Origin: Pilaira anomala
Taxonomy: Eukaryota; Mucoromycota; Mucoromycetes; Mucorales; Mucoraceae
DNA length: 64,000 bases
Assembly: GCA_025716855.1 (NCBI GenBank)
Contig: JAIXMQ010000047.1
Coordinates: 1 to 64,000 of the forward strand
Direction of reading: 5' to 3'
Positions 12,111-22,429 of the stretch are shown here, piece after piece (the stretch's first letter is position 1; each line of letters starts with the position of its first letter). The notes beneath the pieces are model-generated. The model was not told where the DNA came from. It worked only from the letters and a program-made list of their open reading frames with translations, and made no database searches. Both the position numbers and the translations under genes were made by a program.

Positions 12111-12474
12111 CCGAATCAAATGAAATAATAGAATGGAATATAACGTTATTGTTTAATACATGTTTTTTTTTATTCATGGAAATGCATCGTCATTTAGAAA
12201 AAAAACATCAAATAAAATGAATAAAAGAGGCTTGTTTAAAAAGTAGTATAGGTAGTTAGTCTTCTCATATGACATCTGTAAAAGATAATTCACTATGTGA
12301 AATGGTTATATACATGATTTAAAATTAGTAGTTCAACGACGCACGGTCACAAACCTGTTGTAGTTAAAACCTCCCAATAAAAAGTCAAAATTCCTTGAAA
12401 AAAATTAATACAGTTTTACTTTTTATTTCCTTTTCGCAAAGAAAAAAAAAAATATTTACAGATTCTGATATAGA
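12005..12474. other. Spacer between actin copies 3 and 4
   Basis: Contains a long A run (12080-12109). The motif GAATCAAATGAAATAATA at 12114-12131 recurs downstream of copy 4 at 14068-14085, a remnant of tandem duplication. Confidence 0.6.
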
Positions 12475-13968
12475 ATGACGGAGGTTATTCCTGTAAGTTA
12501 TTTTTATATACTTACTTTTTATGTTTCTTTTTTTTTAAAATTTTTTTTTTTATGAAATCACTGCTGCAGATAGTGATGGACAATGGTTCCGGTACCTGTA
12601 AAATAGGATTTGCCGGTGAGAAAACTCCACGTCTTGTAAGTATAGAATAATTGGATAACACTAATGAAAGGTTGATCCATAGACGACAAAGTTTTCTTTT
12701 TTCTAAACATGTTTGGTGTTTTTTTTTTAAAAAAAAAAAAACTAGATTTTTCCTTCAGTTGTAGGGCAAAGCCATAACGAAACATATGTTGTTGGAGCTG
12801 AAGCATTGACCAATAAAGAGATAACATCGCTTAAATACCCTATTCAGCAAGGTATCATCACTGATTGGGACAATATGGAGAAAATATGGGATTACGCCTT
12901 CCATCATAAACTCACTCTCTCCCCCAACAATGAACATCATCCTGTCTTATTAACCGAAGATCCATTCAATCCTAAACCTAACCGTGAAAAGATGTTCCAG
13001 ATCATGTTTGAGAAATTTAATGTTCCTGCTTCTTATGTTTCAATTCCAGCTGTTCTCTCTCTTTATGCCTCTGGTCTTACAACAGGTTTAGTACTTGATT
13101 CTGGTGATGATACGACATATGTGTTCCCCATATTTGAAGGTGAACCTCTTTATGATGCTTCTGTTTGTTTTGAAGTTGCGGGTCGTAACATAACAGACGC
13201 CTTAGCAGCTCGATTAGCTGAACGAGGAGGTCATTCTTTTGTGACAATTTCTCAACATGAGGTCGTACGTGATATGAAAGAAAAGCTATGTTACGTCGCA
13301 TTTGATTATGAGTTAGAAATAAAAGAAGATGACATTGAAAGGTCTTATATGCTCCCTGACGGCCAAGTCATCACAGTAGGTAACGAATGGTTAGTCTTAA
13401 AATATAAAAAGAAAGTGGACCCGATACATAAAAAAAAAAAAGAGCACCACTAATTACATCTAAAATAGCTTTAGTGCTCCAGAGGCTCTTTTCAAACCTA
13501 ATCTTATAGGCTTTGAATCTACTAGTGGTATACATGAGATTATTTATAACACGATTATGAAATGTGATGTCGATATTCATCAAGATTTATATTCCCAAAT
13601 TGTCCTGGTAAGAAAAGAATCTAGTTAGCTAAAAATAAGTAAAAAAATCAAATTTTTTTTTTTTTTTGGCTTATAAATTATTTTATGTATACACAACATT
13701 GTCACTACAGGCTGGTGGTAATACCATGCTTGATGGATTTGCTGATCGTTTACATATGGAATTGTCACTTCTAACACCTTCTTCTACCAAAATTGAAATG
13801 ATTGCACCCTCAGACAGAATGTTTTCTGCTTGGACTGGTGGTTCAAGCTTGGCTTCTCTTTCTACTTTTGAGAACATGTGGATCACAGCTGAAGAATATC
13901 AAGAGTTTGGTGCTTCTATTATTCACCGAAAGTGTGTTTTCAAAAAATTATTCTCAGATGTATATTAA
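12475..13968 (+). CDS. Diverged actin paralog 4, 374 residues, shortened DNase-loop and C-terminal extension
   Basis: Exons 12475-12492, 12570-12635, 12746-13389, 13469-13607, 13711-13968, again with the array's intron plan. About ten residues of the DNase-binding loop are missing ([16 protein letters not shown] against the canonical [22 protein letters not shown]). Gln137 is replaced by Pro ([14 protein letters not shown]), His161 by Tyr ([12 protein letters not shown]) and His73 by Gln. The NER motif becomes NEC. The C-terminus runs past the usual end as [10 protein letters not shown]. Loop 1 ([11 protein letters not shown]) is well kept. It is the most distant copy but has an intact frame. 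It could be a non-polymerising, actin-related scaffold protein; that is inference. Confidence 0.9.
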
Positions 13969-15277
13969 AATTTTTTTTTTTTTTCTTTTTGAAAGTAATT
14001 GTGGGTTATTGGCTTGTCTATTCCATATATAAAAAGATATATGTTGCAAAGGTTGACTACACATTAGAATCAAATGAAATAATAAAGTAGAGTTTTAACA
14101 TGTATTAAGGCATATTTCATTAAATTAAAGCAGATTTGGGATATGTCGTCAATAAGAGTTTTTCTCATTCATGCAACAACACCAAGGTCTTTTACAGAAG
14201 TACGACAAAAAAAAAAAAAAATAAGGAAATATATTAAAAGACGGAAGAAAAACATACTGATTATTGTGAATTATTTCTTTCAGCACCTCCTTAAACATTC
14301 TCTACGAAATTGATATAATTAAGTACTACTAAACAGTTCATAAAAACACTTGACACGTCCTTTTTATATCAGCATAAAACTTCGATATATATCTTGATCA
14401 GATAAAACATCTATACAATTCACTTATTGATACAATGGTTCTGCTAGTTATAATGTTGTAGGTGAACTCATTGAATACAATGCTTCTTTTTTTTTTTTTA
14501 AAAAAAAAAAACTGTCATATTGAATAAGTAAATAAGTTACTTTACCAGAATGTTGCGCTACAAGGCCAAAATACAACAATGACTATCCTCCTATCATTCA
14601 TTTTAAGAGTCCCTAATTTTTTTTTTATTTCATTACTATATTGATAACATGAATGTATATCTTTTTTTTCCTTTTGAAAATTCATGCAAATATCATGTAT
14701 CTAATGACAAGATATATTAAACCAGTATGAATGTATATATAGTAAGAAAAAAGTTGTCAACAAGATTTCGAAACTTTCACACACGTTCTTAATTTTAAAC
14801 AGATAATCATTTTCTCACAAATAAAAAAAGGGAAAATCTTTTGTGAGCCCATAACAAATGATAGATCTGTATGAAATAAACCTTTTAAGCGTCTTTGATA
14901 GATGAGTGATCTTAACAGAAAGAGAAGAAGAGGATGATTTATGTTTTACACTGATAAAAGAGAAAAAGGACACAAAGTTGTTTATTAGGTGACGCAAAAA
15001 CATAGATACAAAAACAAGGTTAAAAAAAAAAACTAAAAAAAATCTCATAAATAAATGAATGCTCTTTTCTTTCTTTTTATAGCTATAAGTAGTAAATTGT
15101 ATATGAGATCGACTGGAAACTTCATTAATAAATAAAAATTTAGCTTTTTAACATTAAAATAGCAAAATGGACTCATCCACAATAGATGCTCTTTCTTCTG
15201 ATCCTGTGACTGTCCCGTTCATGGATTTATAAAATGCAATTGGCTGCTGCTGGGGGTGTGTGTGTGTGTGTTAGGGC
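13969..15277. other. Gene-free spacer after the actin array
   Basis: About 1.3 kb of AT-rich sequence. The first 130 bases share a motif with the spacer before copy 4. A T12A12-type run lies near 14490-14510. A 21-codon open frame (15167-15232, MDSSTIDALSSDPV...) lies before the foldback element and may be an upstream ORF in the leader of the gene at 16414. Confidence 0.5.
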
Positions 15278-15285
15278 TTCTTTCC
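15278..15285 (+). repeat. Target site duplication, left copy
   Basis: TTCTTTCC directly precedes the element's terminal GGTTAATT and is repeated exactly after its other end. Confidence 0.85.
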
Positions 15286-15390
15286 GGTTAATTCTTGGTA
15301 CACCTCCAAAAACACCTCCAATACAAATTTATGACGTTGCAATTTTCAATTTTTTTTCATACACCGCCAAATACACCTCCAGTGCAAACT

Positions 15391-15660
15391 TCGCAAGTGT
15401 CGCAAGTATCGCAAGTGTCACAAGTATCGCAAGTATCGCAAGTGTCGCAAGTGTCGCAAGTGTCGCAAGTATCGCAAGTGTCGCAAGTGTCGCAAGTATC
15501 GCAAGTGTCGCAAGTGTCGCAAGTATCGCAAGTGTCGCAAGTATCGCAAGTGTCGCAAGTACCGCAAGTGTCGCAAGTATCGCAAGTGTCGCAAGTGTCG
15601 GATGTGTCGCAAGTACCGCAAGTGTCGCAAGTATCGCAAGTGTCGCAAGTGTCGGATGTG
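15391..15660 (+). repeat. 9-bp tandem array in the left arm
   Basis: About 29 units of consensus GTGTCGCAA with GTATCGCAA and GTACCGCAA variants, each unit keeping the CGCAAGT core. Confidence 0.93.
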
Positions 15661-16083
15661 ACTAGACATGTTCATATTGTATTTTTCAGGAATTTTGAGA
15701 AAAGGTCTGGGATAAAATGATAAAAATTAAAGCCAGAATTGAGAAAATGTTTTCACTAAAATGGAGAAAATATCAGAGATAAATTGATAAAATCTTAGAA
15801 ATAAATTGAGGATATTAGAGAACTGGGGATATGTTAACGCCGAGGATTATGGAAGCATGCTCCAAAGTAACTCAAAAGGACTGCCAGGGATGAATACGCC
15901 ATTCTACTAAATTCTTTGAAAGATGTTTAGCAATGCAAAAGAATCTTTAAAATATCAATTTATCTCTGATATTTTCTCCATTTTAGTGAAAACATTTTCT
16001 CAATTCTGGCTTTAATTTTTATCATTTTATCCCAGACCTTTTCTCAAAATTCCTGAAAAATACAATATGAACATGTCTAGTCA

Positions 16084-16294
16084 CATCCGACACTTGCGAC
16101 ACTTGCGATACTTGCGACACTTGCGGTACTTGCGATACTTGCGACACTTGCGACACTTGCGATACTTGCGACACTTGCGGTACTTGCGACACTTGCGATA
16201 CTTGCGACACTTGCGATACTTGCGACACTTGCGACACTTGCGATACTTGCGACACTTGCGACACTTGCGATACTTGCGACACTTGCGATACTTG
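16084..16294 (-). repeat. 9-bp tandem array in the right arm
   Basis: The inverted counterpart of the left array (TTGCGACAC units), about 23 units. The arms differ in total length by 63 bp, which equals seven units. Confidence 0.93.
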
Positions 16295-16393
16295 CACTGG
16301 AGGTGTATTTGGCGGTGTATGAAAAAAAATTGAAAATTGCAACGTCATAAATTTGTATTGGAGGTGTTTTTGGAGGTGTACCAAGAATTAACC

Positions 16394-16401
16394 TTCTTTC
16401 C
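16394..16401 (+). repeat. Target site duplication, right copy
   Basis: TTCTTTCC immediately follows the terminal AATTAACC of the element. Confidence 0.85.
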
Positions 16402-16413
16402 TCTTTCCTTTAA

Positions 16414-16662
16414 ATGAATTCAAGCAAGAAAGAATCGTGTGACGCTAATCCATTAAAGGCATGTTTAGAGAAGAACAATAACGATCGATCAAAATGTATG
16501 AAAGAATGGGACGAATTTCAACGCGCTTGTCGTGAAAAGAAGTAAAATAAGTGTTTGATAAAAACGCAAACAATCATAATAATAATATTTTTTTTTTTTT
16601 TTTTTTGTGTGTAAAGGCAGTTGAAGAATGACAAGTCAGAATGTGAAGCATGTCAAAAATAA
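16414..16662 (+). CDS. Small twin-cysteine (CHCH-like) protein, 57 residues
   Basis: Exon 1 is 16414-16541 and exon 2 is 16617-16662, joined through GTAAAA...AAAG. Without splicing the frame stops after 43 codons (CREKK), so the tail QLKNDKSECEACQK depends on the intron being real. The body has CDANPLKAC, then CLEKNNNDRSKC, then CMKEWDEFQRAC. The last pair is C-x9-C and the first C-x7-C, resembling small CX9C proteins of the mitochondrial intermembrane space such as the CMC4 and COX23 types. The start codon lies 20 bp after the foldback element, so the promoter or leader has been rearranged. The stop codon is 11 bp from the opposing gene's stop. The exact family is unsettled. Confidence 0.65.
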
Positions 16663-16673
16663 GTTTTTTATAA

Positions 16674-17381
16674 TTATTCTAAATGTCTTTTATAAATACT
16701 CTTCATCTCATGTTTTCCTTCAGGGTGGTCCGGATGTGCCTTCACTATAACGATTGTACAATGACAGTTATGACTACAATAATCACTTACACTACCTAAT
16801 AAAGCTCTGTTTTTTTTTTTGTAGATTACACAAAGTTTTGAATATTTTTTTTGTTTTTTGTTTGTTATTATAATTGTTTATTACTCTACCTTTTAATCTT
16901 GCCTAGCTCACGAGAACCGAGAATCAAGACATCTGCAGATAATTCATGACATTTACGTACAATTTCAATTTTAGGATCACCAGCTAAAGCAATGGCTCTG
17001 ACAGCAAACTAGAAAATGACAAAATTTTAAGCTTTTTTTTTTTATATATATAAAAAATCCAAATGAAAAAAAAATGCATACACCTAATGGTTTTAATAGA
17101 TCCGCATACTGTCGAAGCAACATATGACTCTTTTTCTTTTTCTTATCATCTAATTCCTCAATGAAACCAGTTGGATTAATATAAGGTGCCATAGGAGCAT
17201 CAATGGTTCGGCAATTTAGAAAGACGACAAGATCTGTCTTGGGATTTAAAAAGTTGTTGAGGGCCCAATCGTAAACGTATTCAGCTGATTCGATATCGAT
17301 ACTGATGGCTACTACACGGTCTAGTTCTCTATGTAACGTATCTTGATGAATTAATTCATCAATAATCACAGAGTTTGGCAT
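16674..17381 (-). CDS. Universal stress protein (UspA family), 183 residues
   Basis: Exons 17381-17082, 17008-16890 and 16806-16674. The Usp fold begins DRVVAISIDIESAEYVYDWA. The nucleotide-binding motif is rebuilt across the last intron: GDPKIEIV, LGSRELGKIKR then ALLGSVSDYC, matching G-x2-G-x9-G(S/T). This shows that exon 3 is genuine and the gene does not stop at 16886. UspA proteins bind ATP and modulate stress survival, though precise fungal roles are poorly defined. The first exon has a basic DDKKKKK loop. It converges tail to tail on the CHCH-like gene. Confidence 0.88.
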
Positions 17382-17431
17382 TTTGAATAAAAATAATAAT
17401 AAATATACAGAAGAAAAAGGGAGAAATTATT

Positions 17432-17462
<31 letters not shown>

Positions 17463-17653
17463 TTCCCGAAAATCAAGGAAAAAGTAAAAAAGTGGTTTGT
17501 GTTTATATATATAGATGTGAGATATGTGTGAGTTGTTAGTGAGTGAGTGAGAGAGAGTATAGGAGTTTATAGGATTAAATAGAGATTATATTTATATTTA
17601 TATATATATATAAAGAAAAAAAAAAAAAAAAGAAAAAGAAGAGAAAAAGCTCT

Positions 17654-18068
17654 CTAAATAGCTGATGGTGATATCTTCATTTGATCAAGAGGAATAGGTT
17701 CAAAATTGTGGATATCAATATTTTGATTTAAAAGTTCTTGTTCATAGTGAGGTGGAACTAATCGTCTAATTAAATCAGGTCGAATAGATAATTCTAAAGA
17801 AATAATGTTTAATCAATTTTTGTCAGCAGTTCTTTTTTTTCTTTTCTTTTCTTACCTTGTCGGGAAAAGTTTAAAACGGGTGGTAAAGCTCTACCATCGG
17901 GTAATCTTGTATTAGGATCACGAATAGGATCAAAAAATGGATGACTTAATGCTTCAATAGCAGTAATTCGATGTTGAGGATTATATTGCAACATACGAGA
18001 TAATAAATCAACTGCTTCGGGATTAGCCGTATGAAAAATCTAAGGAAAAAAAAAAAGGTACATTAAGC

Positions 18069-18109
<41 letters not shown>

Positions 18110-19134
18110 TTCTCTCTCTCTCTCTCTTATTACCTTGTGCAATGGATGAGGTTTAATCTGTGGGAATCGATGTTCAACATAACTTGTATTCATAGCAGCA
18201 ATTTCTTGTTTAGAAGGAGTACCCAAGATTTTGATGATTTCCACCAACTGATCAATCCCACTATCACCCGGGAAAAAGGGTTGACCCAAGATCAATTCAG
18301 CCATGACACAACCTGTTGACCAAACATCAATACTGAGCGTATAATTTGTAGCACCAAAGATGAGTTCTGGAGCACGGTAATAACGAGAACAGATGTAAGA
18401 GACGTTGGGTTCACCAGGCACAAGTATTTTTGCACTACCGAAATCACACATCTTACAGATACCTGAAGCAGGATCTAATAAAACATTTTGAGGTTTAATA
18501 TCACGGTGACAGATACCAAGTGCATGAATATAAGCTAAAGAACGAAGCACTTGATACATGTAGAGTTGAACTAAAATCATTGGCATTTGTTGTTTGGCTT
18601 TAGCGTAATGTTTGGTGGCTCTGTATAAGGTATCGGGTACATATTCCATGACGAGATTCAAATATACTTCATCTTCTTTGTTTTCGACCTGATTATAGAA
18701 ATATGACTTCAATTGACACACATTGACATGATCAACTAGACGCATAATTTGTAACTCACGATTCTTTTTGAGAAAAAAAAAAAAAAAAAAGTTCATCAGT
18801 ATTAAAAAAAAAAAGCTTTTCTCTTTTTCTCGCTCTCTCGCTCTCTCTCTCGCTCTTTATCTCTCTCTTTCTCTTTCGCTTGCTCTTTCTACCCCTCCTA
18901 GTTTCAAAAAATATATTTTACCTTGAATCTTCTATCCTGTAATACTTTTTTGATGGCAGCATCTTCATTGGTTTCAACAAGTCGCGTTTGATAGACTACA
19001 CCAAACGAACCGTTACCTGTAATTTTCTTATTTACATATTCAAGTTTTATTTGCTTTCCACTTTTAGCATCTTTTGCAACTACTTTAATCGTTTTCTCAT
19101 GAAGACCTAAATATTCTTTTTATTTTTAGTTGAC

Positions 19135-19168
<34 letters not shown>

Positions 19169-19209
19169 TTTTTGTCGCTTTATTATTATTATTATTATTT
19201 ACCTGTCAT
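17654..19209 (-). CDS. gsk3: Glycogen synthase kinase-3 (Shaggy/GSK3) homologue, 381 residues
   Basis: Exons 19209-19203 (7 nt, ATGACAG), 19106-18922, 18763-18134, 18039-17856 and 17793-17654, all phase-consistent. Residues about 33-40 form the glycine loop (GNGSFGVVY). The catalytic Lys is in AAIKK, the catalytic loop is [12 protein letters not shown] at about 150, and DFGSAK follows. The activation loop [13 protein letters not shown] carries the Tyr typical of GSK3, and VMEYVP and the [14 protein letters not shown] block are also typical. It is a Ser/Thr kinase that phosphorylates primed substrates in growth, stress and cell-cycle control. A CA repeat (about 18084-18110) lies in intron 3. 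Identity is very secure. Confidence 0.96.
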
Positions 19210-19673
19210 AATTTTTTTATTTTTGTAATATAAAAAAGAGAAAAAAGAGAAAAAAAAAAAAAAAAAGTTTTTTTTGGGTTTAAAAAAAAAAAAAAAAAAA
19301 AATTAAATGATTTAGCTTTATTACTTGCACTGAAACAAAAAGGTGTTAAGAAAGAGATGGAAAAAAGAGCTTTTTTTTTTCTTTTTCTGGGTCAAGATAG
19401 TTACACGAAATGAGAACACTTTTTTTTTTTTTTTACTAAAGTTATTAGTTATTAAAGAAAGTGATAAAAAAGACATCATGATTACAACATAGCTTTTTTG
19501 GTTCCTCAAATCTAGGATTTTTATATTTGACGCTTGATTGGCTCTAATAAAGTTAAAAACCTACAAGTTTTTTTTTTTTTTTTGTCTGTCAAATAAGAAA
19601 CCAATCATGAACATTCATTTTTATAATTCATATTTATTTCTTTTTTTGAGAGAGAGAGAGATTTTTTTTTTTT
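19210..19673. other. Spacer between GSK3 start and MSP1 end
   Basis: Homopolymer-rich 5' flank of GSK3. Several A and T runs are present and no gene was seen. Confidence 0.6.
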
Positions 19674-21104
19674 TTAATCAAGGTTTTCTTGTTGAGGTGC
19701 TTCAGAATAACTATATGATTTTTCATTTGTTTCTTCAAAAGCATAAAAATCAGACAAAATTAATGGTCTAGTATTGATTTTCTACAGCCAAAAAAAAAAG
19801 CAAGTGTTACAAACAAAAAGAGAAACAAACAAAATAAAAAAATCTTACACTGGTATCAATATCAATTAAATCTTGGCTTGCATCTTCACTGGAATAAACA
19901 GGTTGAACCGAACGAACATATTCACGAATAGGAATCATAGCCGCATTACGACACAACTCCTTTAAATCACTACCAGACAAACCTGCTGTTCTCTGAACCA
20001 ATTCCGACATATTAAAATCAGATGCCAACTGAATATGCTTTAATAACAATTCCAAGATACTTTTACGTTGTGCCTCAGTTGGTAATCGGACCGCAAATCG
20101 TTTAGGCATTCGACGAAGAATAGCTGAATCAATATCGTTAGGTCGATTCGTAGCACCCAAAATTACAATACGACTATCTTCTCCTGTCGTTAAACCATCC
20201 CAAAGACTCATGAATTCTGCTTTCATCATACCCGTTGTTTCATGATCTGTACTTCTACGCTCACGTAAAAATGAATCGATTTCGTCAATGAACACAATCG
20301 AAGGTTGTAATTTTCTGGCTAATGTGAACACGGCTGAAACCAGTTTGTTGGATTCACCATAGTATTTATCGGTTAATGTCGAGACATGGATATTGATAAA
20401 CGTGGCTCCGCTCTCTTTTGCAAGCGCTTTGGCCATCATCGTCTTACCACAGCCAGGTGGTCCGTATAATAATACACCTCGAGGTGCTCCTAATAATCCA
20501 GAGGCCGATGTGAAGAGTTCTGGGTAACAGAGTGGGTAAATCACACTCTCACGAAGATCTTGAATAATATGATCCAAACCACCAATTTCTAATTAAATTT
20601 TTCTCTTTCTGTTTAGTCATCTTTTTACTATTATTATTATTCCTCTCTCTTTTCTTACGTTTAAAGTTGACACTGATTTCATCCGCATGAATAACTTCTG
20701 CTGCAATGATTTGTTCATATTCAGTTAATTTCAAATCCTTTGCCTAAAAATGAACTTTGATGTCAGATGCTGTTCTTTATGTATGCCCTGTATATATATA
20801 TATAAAAGAGATCTTACACCTAATTTACCAAGTACTTTATTACTCTTGGCTTTTGCTTCTTGACGTTTAGCTTTTGTGGGATCTAAAGAACCTACAATAA
20901 ATTTAAAAGCAAAATAAAAAGCGACTTGTGAAAGTGCAAATACAGCCACTACAGAGAGAGAGAGAGAGAGAGAGAGGGAAAAAAAAGGGGGGGTTGGTTG
21001 GTTTAATATCTTTTGTTGCTTCTTTGCTTTATTAACTTGGTTCGTTCATTACCATCTGCTGCATACTTTTTTGTTTCAGGTCGTTGTAACCAAGACTTTA
21101 TCAT
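19674..21104 (-). CDS. MSP1: MSP1/ATAD1 mitochondrial outer-membrane AAA ATPase, 371 residues
   Basis: Exons 21104-21053, 20948-20818, 20743-20659, 20588-19849 and 19781-19674. An N-terminal membrane segment (residues about 18-37, [20 protein letters not shown]) anchors it. The single AAA domain has Walker A GPPGCGKT at about 132-139, Walker [10 protein letters not shown], sensor 1 GATNRP, and arginine-finger and sensor-2 regions ([22 protein letters not shown]). MSP1 extracts mislocalised tail-anchored proteins from the outer membrane. The last exon ([17 protein letters not shown]...) is the expected C-terminal helix, so the gene is complete. The donors before exons 3 and 5 are offset by two bases from alternative GTs; the frame decides them. 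Confidence 0.94.
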
Positions 21105-21625
21105 CTTGTAATATAATATGTTTATTGTTTAGGTAAAAAGAGAAAAAAAAATAAAAATTAAGGAAAAAAAATAAAAAAAAATAAAGGGAATTTTTTCACA
21201 TGGATTTTTGTGACGTTTTCCGTTCCGAATGAAAAAGTAAATCTTAGGTGTCAGCATATATTTGCATTTATATTAAAGTGTTTGGTATAGAATCAATATA
21301 GCTTTGAAGAGTAAAAGAAATAGAGAAAGAGGTTGATCTGACATCAAAAGATCAAAGAAGTAATGATGTAACTTGTCAATATGTAAATGATAAACAAAAT
21401 GATAGTATTCTCTCTTTCACATTATCCCTCCCACCCCCAGGAATTAAACGCGGATAAAGGTGGTTTTTTCTGAATCACATGCTCCCTTCCGTTCGAAACG
21501 ACTTTTTTCAATTTTTATCCCCCCCGTTATCTTATCTTTTTTTATTCCTTTTATTTATTCCCCCCCCCCTTTTTTTTTTACTCTCTCTCTTTTTTCTCTT
21601 TCTCTCCGTTACTTTCACATACTAA
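21105..21625. other. Divergent promoter region
   Basis: Lies between MSP1 (minus) and the unknown gene at 21626 (plus) and should carry both promoters. C8-9 then T runs (near 21562-21578) and TC-rich tracts precede the plus-strand gene. Confidence 0.55.
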
Positions 21626-22297
21626 ATGCAACCTTGGACTGATAAAGCAGGCAGTAGCCAAACACGTTCTTTACATTATGATAAATCACTTTCCAATTTA
21701 CCTTCTTATACAACTGATACAAGTAGTAGTAGTAGTAGATATCGCACCACAGGTAAATTTCGTACATTAAAAGAACCCAGTACAACTACGTCGATGGATT
21801 CGACAACGTCAAACGAACTCACACAAAATTTCTTACCTTCACCACCACCACTATCATCTACACACAGTATGTCATTATCAGATGGAGGAGAGGTATTGAG
21901 TTTTTTAAGTTCAACAAGTTATAGTGACCAAGTATACCAAGATGATTTAAGACCTGACTCTATGTCTTATATCAGTCACCGACATCAAATGGATACACAG
22001 CATGGACTTGCGGAAAGGGAAAAATGGATCAGTGGATTATTAGGAGCCACGGATATTGTAGCGTATTTAGAAGAGATGGTGTATATTGATGATGTGTATG
22101 GTATACCTGTACTGGGTCAATTGATTAAAGAAGCACAAGAAGAAGTCAAGTATACAGAGAATAATAAACGCATTGCGGTCGATAGGTTATCCATGATTCG
22201 AAATCATTTAGTTCAAGGTGCAAATGGGGATTTTGAATTAGCTGCAAAAAATGCTTTTGATTTAAATGAAAATGATTGGTCTTCGGAATTTCTTTGA
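21626..22297 (+). CDS. Uncharacterised protein, 223 residues
   Basis: Single exon, not recognised. The first 110 residues are Ser/Thr/Pro-rich and look disordered (SSSSSRYRTTGKFRTLKEP, FLPSPPPLSS). The last 90 are ordered and mixed (DIVAYLEEMVYIDDVYGIPV, LGQLIKEAQEEVKYTENNKR), probably helical, with an acidic end (FDLNENDWSSEFL). No membrane segment, signal peptide or catalytic motif is visible. The start is the first Met after a pyrimidine-rich leader. The length and compositional structure support a real gene. Confidence 0.65.
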   Translation: MQPWTDKAGSSQTRSLHYDKSLSNLPSYTTDTSSSSSRYRTTGKFRTLKEPSTTTSMDSTTSNELTQNFLPSPPPLSSTHSMSLSDGGEVLSFLSSTSYSDQVYQDDLRPDSMSYISHRHQMDTQHGLAEREKWISGLLGATDIVAYLEEMVYIDDVYGIPVLGQLIKEAQEEVKYTENNKRIAVDRLSMIRNHLVQGANGDFELAAKNAFDLNENDWSSEFL

Positions 22298-22429
22298 CTC
22301 ATTTAGTGTGTAACTTTGTTGTTTTGATTCAAATATAAAATAAAATTTTTTCTATCACTTTCTTTCTTTTTTCTCTCTCTCTCTTTCTCTTTCTTTCTTT
22401 TCTCTTAAAAAAAAAAAAAAGAAAAAAAA

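Larger units (their letters stand above)
15286..16393. mobile_element. Foldback-type non-autonomous DNA transposon, 1,108 bp
   Basis: The ends are perfect inverted copies starting GGTTAATTCTTGGTACACC. Arms are 15286-15789 (504 bp) and 15953-16393 (441 bp), enclosing 163 bp of unique sequence. Each arm holds about 100 bp of unique end sequence, a long array of 9-bp units (GTGTCGCAA/GTATCGCAA), and about 130 bp of inner unique sequence. An exact 8-bp duplication (TTCTTTCC) flanks it. No transposase frame exists, so it must be mobilised in trans. The open frames in the repeats encode only Val-Ser-Gln or Ala-Ser-Val repeats. An 8-bp duplication fits hAT or Merlin-like families, but the ends alone do not settle which. 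Confidence 0.88.

Noticed and set aside
15391..16294. CRISPR-like array
   Set aside because: Units are 9 bp, directly adjacent and lack unique spacers; the context is a eukaryotic transposon.
15234..16384. Open frames of 85-143 codons in the foldback element
   Set aside because: They read through 9-bp tandem repeats on both strands (Val-Ser-Gln or Leu-Arg-His repeats), so they are by-products of a 9-bp unit lacking stops, not genes.
16886..17008. Universal stress protein ending at the stop at 16886
   Set aside because: An AG/GTAGAG donor just before that stop leads to an exon giving ALLGSVSDY, which completes the family's nucleotide-binding motif.
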